From: Stomorhina lunata
Taxonomy: Eukaryota; Arthropoda; Insecta; Diptera; Rhiniidae
Assembly (NCBI GenBank): GCA_933228675.1
Contig: OW121743.1
Span: 84,530,938-84,594,937, forward strand
Direction: 5' to 3'
Length of the DNA stretch: 64,000 nt
In this document: positions 26,020 to 38,900 of the stretch, piece after piece
Layout of the letters: every line of letters starts with the position of its first letter
Numbering within the stretch: the first letter of the stretch is position 1
Position numbers and translations under genes: made by a program
The notes under the pieces: generated by a model
The model's database searches: none
The model's input: the letters and a program-made list of their open reading frames with translations, nothing else
What the model was told of the DNA's origin: nothing

Positions 26020-26400
26020 ATTAACTTTTAAAATACAGATGGAAATATTTTAAGTTTTTTGATGCTGAAGAAGAAATCAAAAATTTTCAATGAGAACTTT
26101 TTTTCAAAATTTTGTCTGCGAATGAGAATTTTTTATAACGAAAATTATGAAAAATTTGTAGTTTATTATGAAAATTTATTTAACAAAAAGTTTTGCGGGT
26201 TGAATGGAATTATACCACTTTTAAAGCAAACATTTTAAAATATTAAGTTTCTTAATTGATAAAATGTACGGGACTTTTAAACTGGTTTCAAAACAAATAA
26301 AATTTAAATTTTTGGTTTTGTATAAAAAAATGTTTACTTTTGAATTGAAAAATGGTATGTATGGGACTTAATCCACTTTCAAAACAAATAAAACGAAAAA
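26020..26400. repeat. Left flank of the 29-bp satellite, shared with 52690-52925
   Basis: AATAAAATTTAAATTTTTGG, GAATTGAAAAATGG, GGGACTTAATCCACTTTCAA and AATATTTTTCA occur in the same order next to the second 29-bp array (52.9 kb). Parts recur on the right side of this array at 31615-31690 (GGGACTAAACCACTTTCAA). The array therefore seems to sit inside a larger repeated unit. Confidence 0.65.
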
Positions 26401-29400
26401 TTTTGCTAAATATTTTTCAAAGCAAGGAAGTAAATTTTCGAAAAAATTCCTATAAAACTCAAATTTTTTTAAAATTTCTTATGAAAAGTAAATTTTTGAA
26501 AAATTTCCTATAAAAAATAAATTTTTGAAAAATTTTCTATAAAAAATAAATTTTTGAAAAATTTTCTATAAAAAGTAAATTTTTGAAAAATTTCCTATAA
26601 AAAGTAAATTTTTGAAAAATTTCCTATAAAAAGTAAATTTTTGAAAAATTTCCTATAAAAAGTAAATTTTTGAAAAATTTCCTATAAAAAGTAAATTTTT
26701 GAAAAATTTCCTTAAAAAGTAAATTTTTGAAAAATTTCCTATAAAAAGTAAATTTTTGAAAAATTTCCTATAAAAAGTAAATTTTTGAAAATTTTTCTAT
26801 AAAAAGTTAATTTTTGAAAAATTTCCTATAAAAAGTAAATTTTTGAAAAATTTCCTATAAAAAGTAAATTTTTGAAAAATTTCCTATAAAAAGTAAATTT
26901 TTGAAAAATTTCCTATAAAAAGTAAATTTTTGAAAAATTTCCTATAAAAAGTAAATTTTTGAAAAATTTCCTATAAAAAGTAAATTTTTGAGAAATTTCC
27001 TATTAAAAGTAAATTTTTGAGAAATTTCCTATAAAAAGTAAATTTTTGAAAAATTTCCTATAAAAAGTAAATTTTTGAAAAATTTCCTATAAAAAGTAAA
27101 TTTTTGAAAAATTTCCTATAAAAAGTTAATTTTTGAGAAATTTCCTATTAAAAGTAAATTTTTGAAAAATTTCCTATAAAAAGTAAATTTTTGAAAAATT
27201 TCCTATAAAAGTAAATTTTTGAAAAATTTCCTATAAAAAGTAAATTTTTGAAAAATTTCCTATAAAAAGTAAATTTTTGAGAAATTTCCTATTAAAAGTA
27301 AATTTTTGAAAAATTTCCTATAAAAAGTAAATTTTTGAAAAATTTCCTTTAAAAAGTAAATTTTTGAAAAATTTCCTATAAAAAGTAAATTTTTGAAAAA
27401 TTTCCTACAAAAAGTAAATTTTTGAAAAATTTCCTATGAAAAGTAAATTTTTGAAAAATATCCAATAAAAAGTAAATTTTTTAAAAATTTCCTATAAAAA
27501 GTAAATTTGTGAAAAATTTCCTATAATAAGTAAATTTGTGAAAAAATTTCCTATAAAAAGTAAATTTTTGAAAAATTTCCTATAAAAAGTAAATTTTTAA
27601 AAAATTTCCTATAAAAAGTAAATTTTTGAAAAATTTCCTATAAAAAACAAATTTTTGAAAAATTTCCTATAAAAAGTAAATTTTTGAAAAATTTCCTATA
27701 AAAAGTAAATTTTTGAAAAATTTCCTATAAAAAGTAAATTTTTGAAAAATTTCCTATAAAAAGTAAATTTTTGAAAAATTTCCTATAAAAAGTAAATTTT
27801 TGAAAAATTTCCTATAAAAAGTAAATTTTTGAAAAATTTCCTATAAAAAGTAAATTTTTGAAAAATTTCCTATAAAAAGTAAATTTTTGAAAAATTTACT
27901 ATAAAAAGTAAATTTTTGAAAAATTTCCTATAAAAAGTAAATTTTTGAAAAATTTCCTATAAAAAATAAATTTTTGAAAAATTTCCTATAAAAAGTAAAT
28001 TTTTGAAAAATTTCCTATAAAAAGTAAATTTTTGAAAAATTTCCTATAAAAAGTAAATTTTTGAAAAATTTCCTATAAAAAGTAAATTTTTGAAAAATTT
28101 CCTATAAAAAGTAAATTTTTGAAAAATTTCCTATAAAAAGTAAATTTTTGAGAAATTTCCTATTAAAAGTAAATTTTTGAAAAATTTCCTATAAAAAGTA
28201 AATTTTTGAAAAATTTCCTATAAAAGTAAATGTTTAAAAAATTTCCTTTAAAAGTAAATTTCTGAAAAATTTCCTTTAAAAGTAAATTTTTGAAAAATTT
28301 CCTATAAAAAGTAAATTTTTGAGAAATTTCCTATTAAAAGTAAATTTTTGAAAAATTTCCTACAAATTTTTTTATAAAAAGTAAATTTTTGAAAAATTTG
28401 CTATAAAAAGTAAATTTTTGAAAAATTTCCTATAAAAAGTTAATTTTTGAGAAATTTCCTATAAAAAGTAAATTTGTGAAAAATTTCCTATAATAAGTAA
28501 ATTTTTAAAAAATTTACTATAAAAAGTAAATTTTTGAAAAATTTCCTATAAAAAGTAAATTTTTGAAAAATTTCCTATAAAAAATAAATTTTTGAAAAAT
28601 TTCCTATAAAAAGTAAATTTTTGAAAAATTTCCTATAAAAAGTAAATTTTTGAAAAATTTCCTATAAAAAGTAAATTTTTGAAAAATTTCCAACAAAAAG
28701 TAAATTTTTGAAAAATTTCGTATGAAAAGTAAATTTTTGAAAAATATCCAATAAAAAGTAAATTTTTGAAAAATTTCCTGTAAAAAGTAAATTTTTGAAA
28801 AATTTCCTGTAAAAAGTAAATTTTTGAAAAATTTCCTGTAAAAAGTAAATTTTTGAAAAATTTCCTATAAAAAGTAAATTTGTGAAAAATTTCCTATAAA
28901 AAGTAAATTTGTGAAAAATTTCCTATAAAAAGTAAATTTGTGAAAAATTTCCTATAATAAGTAAATTTTTAAAAAATTTCCTATAAAAAGTAAATTTTTG
29001 AAAAATTTCCTATAAAAAGTAAATTTTTGAAAAATTTCCTATAAAAAGTAAATTTTTGAAAAATTTCCTATAAAAAGTAAATTTTTGAAAAATTTCCTAT
29101 AAAAAGTAAATTTTTGAAAAATTTCCTATAAAAAGTAAATTTTTGAAAAATTTCCTATAAAAAGTAAATTTTTGAAAAATTTCCTATAAAAAGTAAATTT
29201 TTGAAAAATTTCCTATAAAAAGTAAATTTTTGAAAAATTTCCTATAAAAAGTAAATTTTTGAAAAATTTCCTATAAAAAGTAAATTTTTGAAAAATTTCC
29301 TATAAAAAGTAAATTTTTGAAAAATTTCCTATAAAAAGTAAATTTTTGAGAAATTTCCTATTAAAAGTAAATTTTTGAAAAATTTCCTATAAAAGTAAAT

Positions 29401-31514
29401 TTTTGAAAAATTTCCTATAAAAGTAAGTTTTTGAAAAATTTCCTATAAAAAGTAAATTTTTGAAAAATTTCCTATAAAAAGTAAATTTTTGAGAAATTTC
29501 CTATTAAAATTAAATTTTTGAGAAATTTCCTATTAAAAGTAAATTTTTGAAAAATTTCCTATAAAAAGTAAATTTTTGAAAAATTTCCTACAAAAAGTAA
29601 ATTTTTGAAAAATTTCCTATGAAAAGTAAATTTTTGAAAAATATCCAATAAAAAGTAAATTTTTGAAAAATTTCCTATAAAAAGTAAATTTGTGAAAAAT
29701 TTCCTATAATAAGTACATTTTTAAAAAATTTCCTATAAAAAGTAAATTTTTGAAAAATTTCCTATAAAAAGTAAATTTTTGAAAAATTTCCTATAAAAAG
29801 TAAATTTTTGAAAAATTTCCTATAAAAAGTAAATTTTTGAAAAATTTCCTATAAAAAGTAAATTTTTGAGAAATTTCCTATTAAAAGTAAATTTTTGAAA
29901 AATTTCCTATAAAAAGTAAATTTTTGAAAAATTTCCTATAAAAGTAAATGTTTAAAAAATTTCCTTTAAAAGTAAATTTCTGAAAAATTTCCTTTAAAAG
30001 TAAATTTTTGAAAAATTTCCTATAAAAAGTAAATTTTTGAGAAATTTCCTATTAAAAGTAAATTTTTGAAAAATTTCCTACAAATTTTTTTATAAAAAGT
30101 AAATTTTTGAAAAATTTGCTATAAAAAGTAAATTTTTGAAAAATTTCCTATAAAAAGTTAATTTTTGAGAAATTTCCTATAAAAAGTAAATTTGTGAAAA
30201 ATTTCCTATAATAAGTAAATTTTTAAAAAATTTACTATAAAAAGTAAATTTTTGAAAAATTTCCTATAAAAAGTAAATTTTTGAAAAATTTCCTATAAAA
30301 AATAAATTTTTGAAAAATTTCCTATAAAAAGTAAATTTTTGAAAAATTTCCTATAAAAAGTAAATTTTTGAAAAATTTCCTATAAAAAGTAAATTTTTGA
30401 AAAATTTCCAACAAAAAGTAAATTTTTGAAAAATTTCCTATGAAAAGTAAATTTTTGAAAAATATCCAATAAAAAGTAAATTTTTGAAAAATTTCCTGTA
30501 AAAAGTAAATTTTTGAAAAATTTCCTGTAAAAAGTAAATTTTTGAAAAATTTCCTGTAAAAAGTAAATTTTTGAAAAATTTCCTATAAAAAGTAAATTTG
30601 TGAAAAATTTCCTATAAAAAGTAAATTTGTGAAAAATTTCCTATAAAAAGTAAATTTGTGAAAAATTTCCTATAATAAGTAAATTTTTAAAAAATTTCCT
30701 ATAAAAAGTAAATTTTTGAAAAATTTCCTATAAAAAGTAAATTTTTGAAAAATTTCCTATAAAAAGTAAATTTTTGAAAAATTTCCTATAAAAAGTAAAT
30801 TTTTGAAAAATTTCCTATAAAAAGTAAATTTTTGAAAAATTTCCTATAAAAAGTAAATTTTTGAAAAATTTCCTATAAAAAGTAAATTTTTGAAAAATTT
30901 CCTATAAAAAGTAAATTTTTGAAAAATTTCCTATAAAAAGTAAATTTTTGAAAAATTTCCTATAAAAAGTAAATTTTTGAAAAATTTCCTATAAAAAGTA
31001 AATTTTTGAAAAATTTCCTATAAAAAGTAAATTTTTGAAAAATTTCCTATAAAAAGTAAATTTTTGAGAAATTTCCTATTAAAAGTAAATTTTTGAAAAA
31101 TTTCCTATAAAAGTAAATTTTTGAAAAATTTCCTATAAAAGTAAGTTTTTGAAAAATTTCCTATAAAAAGTAAATTTTTGAAAAATTTCCTATAAAAAGT
31201 AAATTTTTGAGAAATTTCCTATTAAAATTAAATTTTTGAGAAATTTCCTATTAAAAGTAAATTTTTGAAAAATTTCCTATAAAAAGTAAATTTTTGAAAA
31301 ATTTCCTACAAAAAGTAAATTTTTGAAAAATTTCCTATGAAAAGTAAATTTTTGAAAAATATCCAATAAAAAGTAAATTTTTGAAAAATTTCCTATAAAA
31401 AGTAAATTTGTGAAAAATTTCCTATAATAAGTACATTTTTAAAAAATTTCCTATAAAAAGTAAATTTTTGAAAAATTTCCTATAAAAAGTAAATTTTTGA
31501 AAAATTTCCTATAT
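26401..31514. repeat. 29-bp satellite array, about 175 units
   Basis: Long homogeneous tandem array. Each unit contains AAATTTTTGAAAAATTT, a palindrome around one central base, then CCTATAAAAAGT. The period is exactly 29 over most of the length, with occasional variants (TTGAGAAATTTCCTATT, GTGAAAAATTT, AAATATCCAATAAAAAG). Variant units recur at a spacing of 1718 bp, showing a higher-order duplication from about 28150 to 31514. There are no spacers, so it is not CRISPR. It lies between Uba5 and the 3' end of Cyp4g15. Confidence 0.97.
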
Positions 31515-32998
31515 TAGACTCGTAAAAAAATGATTTAATCTAATTTCAAAAAAAAAAAAATAATAAATAAATAAATTATTATTTTGTTTGAAGAAACATT
31601 TCCTTTTGAAATTAAAAATGTATGGGACCACTTTCAAAACAAATAAATTTGAAAAATATATGGGACTAAACCACTTTCAACATAAAAATTAGTTTCAAAT
31701 CGTTAACTAATGTTTGACTTTCAATATTTTAGTAGGTTTTGTAAATTAAAAATTAATTATTTTTCGTAAGTAAGATTCACAATTGCAGAATCTTCCTCCA
31801 TCATTAACATATTATTTTTGGAATGTGGACTTATTTAAATTTCAAAATAAAGTACAAATTTTCAATAAAAAAAGATTTTGCGGAACATATACATTTTTTT
31901 AATAAAAATTTAATACCGAAAAGTGGTCTATTAAAAAATGTTATTCCGAACCTTAACTCATTCCGGAATTCAACTACGGAATCGTTTCAATTCCGAACGG
32001 AATTTGTGACATGCCTGATAGTTTTTGTTCGGTAAATTTTTTGTCCATAAAAAATGTTCGAAATCATTTTTTTGAAAATCTATGAATAAGATTTTTTATA
32101 ATTTTTTTTTGTAGAGTCAAAACAAAATTTTTTTAACACGTACAGAACCTCAATATCTCCTATTCAGATTAAGGTTTATGTATTCTCCAAGTCCATATGA
32201 CTTTAGTTCAGATTTTATGGTCTAAATTATGCTTTTTTCAAGATCTTTTTCATAACATACAGTTTTTCATTGCCTATACTTTTGATACAGTTATCTCATT
32301 TTTATGAACCTAGAGTCTAGGTCCTAGACTTATATTTTTAATGGTTCGTTCTATCTTCAGTGTTATTTGTTAAAGCAAAGGTATAGAGCAATTAAAAATT
32401 TTCGGAATCTATAGAATTTAAAACCATTTTTATCGGAATTTAACTACGGAATGGTTTCAATTCCGAACGGAATTTGTGACATGCCTGATAAGTTCTACAA
32501 AATGTCTATTATTTCACGTTCCCCTCAGTGGACCACTTTTTATGATACATATTTTAAAACAAAAATTTTTCGATTCTTCAATTTTTTTTTAAATTGCGAT
32601 GTAAATAACTCCAAATTAAGTGTAATTTTGGATGTTGATCGTTGAATGATATTGAAATATGTATGAAAATATGTATGTAGAAAATTTTATATAAAAGAAA
32701 TTGAGTTCCAGTTACAAAATGATTTTTATTTGAATTACATCTTTAACACTAAAATACATACATATTTATTTATGGAGCTTAAAATATAACAATGAAGTTT
32801 CAATAAATTTTTACCCAAGAAAGTCAATGATCAATTCTTAAATAAATGCAAATTATATAAAACTAAAGAAATGTTGAAAAAATACAATACAATACAATAA
32901 AATATTACAAAATTAAGTAGAAAAATACATAAAATATAATAAAATTACGGAATTAATTAATGAAAATAAAGAATAATGTAAAATAAACAATTAAAAAT
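31515..32998. other. Sequence between satellite and Cyp4g15 3' end
   Basis: Contains the right flank of the satellite (31615-31690), a pair of about 58-bp direct repeats (31963-32020 and 32433-32490, sharing TTTCAATTCCGAACGGAATT and TGTGACATGCCTGATA), and the likely 3' UTR of Cyp4g15 in the last few hundred bases. No gene seen. Confidence 0.55.
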
Positions 32999-35900
32999 TT
33001 AAATATTGGTACTAATAGATGATGGATTAGACAAATTGGTGGTGTTAGTTGCTGTTTTAGATGTTGCGGCTCGTCGAGGTTTGAGGCGTATATTAAAACC
33101 TTCTTCACGCTTTAAAATAATATCTGCCTGCAGTTTAAAGTCCTCTTCAGTCATATCGGAATAAACCCGGAAGTTGCGTAAAATGGTCGACAGTAGGATT
33201 TTTAATTTCAACATGGCATATTTGCGACCTAGAAACATAAGACAAAGAAAGTTTAAATAAAGTTTTCTAATCAACGCATATGAGTTACCACTTACCCACA
33301 CAACTTCTGGGACCTGCAGAAAATGGTACAAAAGCATAATAGTGACGATTCGCTTGGCGTTCGGGCAAAAAGTTATCGGGATCAAAAACATTTGGATTTT
33401 CATAGACCAAAGGATTGCGATGCAATTTTATAGTGGCCACTGTAATGGTTGCTCCCTTGGGTATAACATAATTATTCGATACCAATTTTAAATCCTCTTG
33501 CAGTTCCCGGGCTATAAGCGGTACCGGTGGATACATTCTCAGGGTTTCCATTAAACATCTCTCTAGATATTTCATTTCTAAAGTATCCTGAAAGGTACAT
33601 GATCTATCTGAATCCTGGAATATTTCATCTAATTCAGCTATGACCCTATCCTGTATATGCTGATGTATACCCATGAGCGATAGGAAAAATGAAGAGCCCG
33701 CCGCTGTTGTGTCATGTCCCTCGAACATTATTGTATCCACTTGTTCCTTGATTTCCGTATCTGTAATGGCGGCACCATTTTGAGCACTTTCCAATAGTAA
33801 ATCCAAAAATGCCAGTCTCTTCTTCTCTCCCACATCATTATCTTCCACATCCAGGTCATCCTTTAAGCCCTCGGCTTGTCCGAATGATAAACCCTCTACG
33901 GAGGTTACTTTTTCACTTTTATTATTCGTGCCATTTGAGTTCAGACTTTCCGTTATCAATTCACCATCTTTGGTCCATTCATATTGAGCCAGTGAGCCCC
34001 TAGTGCCTTTTGTAAAAGCTTCTTTTTTATTTTTGATTACCTTTTTCGTAAGACCATGAATAATATTCAATAGCTTTCCCTGATCCTTATAGTATTTCGT
34101 GAGTGTAAAGAGAAATTCACTTCGCAAGAAGAGACTGCGATGTCTCATATGAAGAATGTCACACATTTTCATTACAGCCAAAGCGTATTCATAGCCGGAC
34201 TTGTCTTGGGTTTTGCGAGATACACCCATTGCGGTTTCTGGAATGAGAGGAAATATAATTAATTTAAAATTTTAAACAACAATTTAACATTTTTATTTGA
34301 AAATTTTTACTGTCTATTTTTTTTTTTGAAAAAATGTAATTTTGAAATTTTCTTTAAAAGTTTTTATGTATAAAAAAATTTTCTATAAAAAATTTAAAAT
34401 TTAAGTTTTATAATGAACACGAAAAATTTTATGTTAACATTTTTAAATCCAAAAAATTTATGTTAAAATTTTTAAATCCAAAAATTTTATGTTAAAATTT
34501 TTAAATCCAAAAATTCTATTTTAAAATTTTTTAAAAATTTCCAACAAATCTTAATTATAACTTCTCGATCAAAGTCCCTAGTCATGCATTGCAACATTTT
34601 AAAAAAAATTGTTGTAATTGAATTTGAAAGTTTGACTGCTTTACATTTTACAATATGTAAACGTAACTTCATTTAGTTTGTTTTTTAAAGAAACCATTCA
34701 GGTGTTTTCCTGACTAATTACTGTAGCAATAACTTTTTATTTTCCTTAATCTACAATTGATAAGTTTCTTCAACTTAATCTTGCATCATAACGACACGTA
34801 ACGTTCAAATAAATAAATGAAATTTCATTTGGGAAAAAATTTCAACTGGACAACTACTGAAATTCATATAAATTTAAATTTCGTAAAAGTTGCAAAAAGG
34901 AAAAATTTCAAAGAAAATTGGCCAAGAGAAAAAAAGTTTGTAAGCGGAAATGTTTTTACTCATATAATTTTTAGTATTAAAGATAAAGTTTCCTCCTCTG
35001 CTTCCTGCTTAATTTTGTCCAAAACAAAAGTTATACAATAATGAATAATTTCAAGAACTCATCTTGATCCGATCCTCCTTTTTTTTTACCAAATTCTATT
35101 AGAATGTCTGTTTTATTAAGTAAAATGGATTTACTTCTAAATGTTATAATATATGCTATAATCAGTTTTTATTGTAGGGGGTGAAACTCCCTCTGCTCCT
35201 ATCCTGCTTATTTTTCACCAACCTACACTTTTTATTAATAAAAGATTAATGTATAAAGTTTGAAGACTTTAACTTAATGTTCTAACAATATAATCGGATA
35301 AGTATTTCATTTTTAGGGGTCAAAGTTCTTCTGCACCTATTCTACAACATTTGATCCAAAATACTACCATTGACCAAAAATTTGAAATGTTTAAAGTTTC
35401 TTGCTTGTCTAGTTTATCAAATATTCAATGATAAATAATAAGTACTGATTTCGTAACAAACCAAAACGTTTTAGAAATAACTTGTAGCAAGCTTACTTAC
35501 ATAAGCGTTAAGCTTATATTGGGTTTATATAACTCAAGCGGCTGACGATTGAGTGAAATTTACATGTATTTTGTTTTTGTTACAATAAAAAAACACATGT
35601 AAATTTCACTCAATCGTCAGCCGCTTGAGTTATATAAACCCCACATTACAAAAGGCTAAGTGAAAAAAATGAACAAAACTGAAGACTTATGATAATATTA
35701 CTTGTATATAATATGCAGTATTATTTTATAGCAATTGTTTTTTCCAGTAGCGCGTAACTACGAGTAGCCCGACGTGCTAAACCATATTTTTATAATTCTT
35801 CTAGGAGAACTGGCGGCATATGTTAACGGGTGTTAACGTAGTTCTTCGGGTGATTCCACTAGGAGGTCGGTGTAAATAGTTGAGATGAAGGATAGGGATT

Positions 35901-38900
35901 TTAAACCTACTAAAATAGGCTGCATAAGTCGTTACGAAATCTCATTAATTTCAATTCAGATGTGTACCGCCGTTTTATAGCAAGTATAGCCTATTTAGCA
36001 TACCAGAATTCCCAAGTTCGATTCCGGCTAGACCCACTTGAATAAAATAAAATTTAAAAAAAGCGGCAGCCCATACCACCAGAAGCCGATGATTTTTTTT
36101 TTTAATTTTCGTAAATACCACGATCATTAATAAAACTCGTGAAAATGAGTATTAAAATCATTCAGTTTGAATTTGGATGTTAACAAAGTTGGTTGGCGCC
36201 GCTTTGTTAAAGAAAAGGCAAAAACAAAATAGGCAAGAAACAAATCAAAATCCAATTTATAGCCCCAAAATACATGGTTCGAGAGAACAAAGAAATATAA
36301 TTTCGAACATTGTTGCCACGACACTATTATTTTTGTAAACATTAGGAATATTTTTGTAAATATTGGGAATATTTTTGTAAATATTGGGAATATTTTTCAA
36401 AACAGAAATAAATTCTACTATTAAACAATTTTAGATTTTTATATTTTTTTTTAGATATTTTCGACCCAAAAATTTTTTATAGACAAATTTTTAATAAAAA
36501 TATTTTTCTTTGAAAAATTGTTCGATAAAAATTATATTTTATAGAAAATTTTTTCATAAAAATATTTTTCTGTCAACATTTTCGATAAAAATATTGTTAT
36601 ATAAAAAAATTTTCAAATCTTCTATAGAAAAATTTTTGATAAAAAAATTTTCTACAGAAAAATTTTTGATAAAAAAATTTTCTATAGAAAAATTTTTGAT
36701 AAAAAAATTTTCTATAGAAAAATTTTTGATAAAAAAATTTTCTATAGAAAAATTTTTGATAAAAAAATTTTCTACAGAAAAATTTTTGATAAAAAAATTT
36801 TCTACAGAAAAATTTTTGATAAAAAAATTTTCTACAGAAAAATTTTTGATAAAAAAATTTTCTATAGAAAAATTTTTAATAAAAAAAATTTCTATAGAAA
36901 GATTTTTGATAAAAAAAATTTCTATAGAAAGATTTTTGATAAAAATATTTTCTATACAAAAATTTTTGATAAAAAAATTTTCTATAGAAAAATTTTTGAT
37001 AAAAAAATTTTCTATAGAAAAATTTTTGATAAAAAAATTTTCTATAGAAAAATTTTTGATAAAAAAATTTTCTATAGAAAAATTTTTGATAAACAAATTT
37101 TCTATAGAAAAATTTTTGATAAGCAAATTTTCTATAGAAAAATTTTTGATAAAAAAATTTTCTATAGAAAAATTTTTGATAAAAAAATTTTCTATAGAAA
37201 AATTTTTGATAAAAAAATTTTCTATAGAAAAATTTTTGATAAAAAAATTTTCTATAGAAAAATTTTTGATAAAAAAATTTTCTATAGAAAAATTTTTGAT
37301 AAAAAAATTTTCTATAGAAAAATTTTTGATAAAAAAATTTTCTATAGAAAAATTTTTGATAAAAAAATTTTCTATAGAAAAATTTTTGATAAAAAATTAA
37401 ATGTAGACGAGCTTTTGAACCGTGGACCGTTTTGAAACGTGAGTCCACCACAACAAACCGCAGACCAAACAGAGGGTCTATCGCAGCAAATTTGAGTCAA
37501 AGATTGCCTTTGTGGGCTTGTGACTTGTTCTTAAACTTCAAGAAGTGGCTCATGTATATTTTGAAGACCTCTACAAAACATATTTTTCGAAAGTTTTAAA
37601 AAAATTGGGTAAACGTTGGACTAAGTGTTTACAATTAAAAGAAGACTATCCGGTATGTGATGGAAATCGATCGATTTCAGATATATTTTTGAGATAATTT
37701 TCGACAAAAAATTCAAACTAAATGAAAATAATTTGGGGGAAATAACCGAAAAATAATCTCAAAAATATATCAGAAATTGATCGCTTAGAAAACGATCGAT
37801 TTCTATCACATACCTTTATGTTAAAAAATAAATTTATTTTTGGTATAAAAATCTATTTTTTAATCAAAAAGACACGGAGTTATTGACCTGCCCTCGTATA
37901 AAAATTTTACTAATTGAATGAAACGTTTACCTTTAAAGCTTAAAATGACATGATTAAATACAATTTAGGCGCTTTAGCTTGTCAGCTACATATAGGGTAA
38001 GACTTTGCTGGGTTCCTAGTCATTGCGACATCGAAGGCAATGAAACTGCTGACGAAATCGCAAAACATGGCTCAAGTCAGGAACTGATACTCTCGGTGAC
38101 AGAGATAGCACCACCTATATGTCACCTTTTTATGGGCATCAAGCCTTGGATCGGTCAGGAAACAGCTAAGAACTGTCATAACTTGGCCACTTGCATAATA
38201 TCTAGGACCTTATGGCCCAACTTAAATATACGCAAGACCAAGTTCTTGCTAGGTCTTAGCAGAACCAGTCTAAGGAAATGCATAGGTTTTCTAACTGGTC
38301 ACTGCGCCCTGAATTTTAGGCTAAATTGATGGGATGGAGCAACTCAGGACATTTGCAGACTATGCTCGGTCGCGGATTCGTCCGAAACGGTCAAGACAAT
38401 CCTCTGCCATTGTCCAGTGCTCCAAAACCAGAGACTTAAATTTCTAGGTAATAGATTCCATGAGGAACTGGGCGACATACATCAATGCGAACTGACAGAC
38501 GTTGTAGGTTTTATATTGGGACTCAGATGGCTTAGATAGGCAGGTCTGTTACCCTAGCGTTTTAGACAATACTTCTCTTCTCCACAACTCCCTTTCTTTA
38601 TCTCTAACACTGTCTAGAACTTCTCCCTTCATTCTTTTTTTCTTTCTCTTTCCGCTATCGTTATTTGCTTTCAGAAAGGATCACAATAGACCCCAAGGTC
38701 GACAAGTGAAGATGCCACTTCCCTGGCATCACCTTTTCAACCTTACCTTACCTAGGAGCTTCTGACTTAATCGCTATAACTTCTTTTTCATCACAATAAA
38801 TTTGAAGGTTTCCAGATTTTTTATAATAAAAGGTTATTGGACTCTAAAAAGTTTAGAAATGTTTCAATATTTCAAATAACAATTTCGTATAACAATTCGT

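Noticed and set aside
26401..31514. Regular 29-bp repeats suggesting a CRISPR array
   Set aside because: There are no unique spacers; units follow each other directly, and the window is clearly an animal genome.
36005..36030. AGTTCGATTCC, like a tRNA B box
   Set aside because: The T-stem does not pair (CCAAG versus CCGGC) and no A box lies at a proper distance; perhaps a SINE scrap but unsupported.
36510..37400. Long open frames (up to 296 codons) on both strands with a 10-residue repeat
   Set aside because: They are produced by the 30-bp period of an AT-rich satellite lacking stops in those frames; no domain, both strands open, and related arrays elsewhere are broken.
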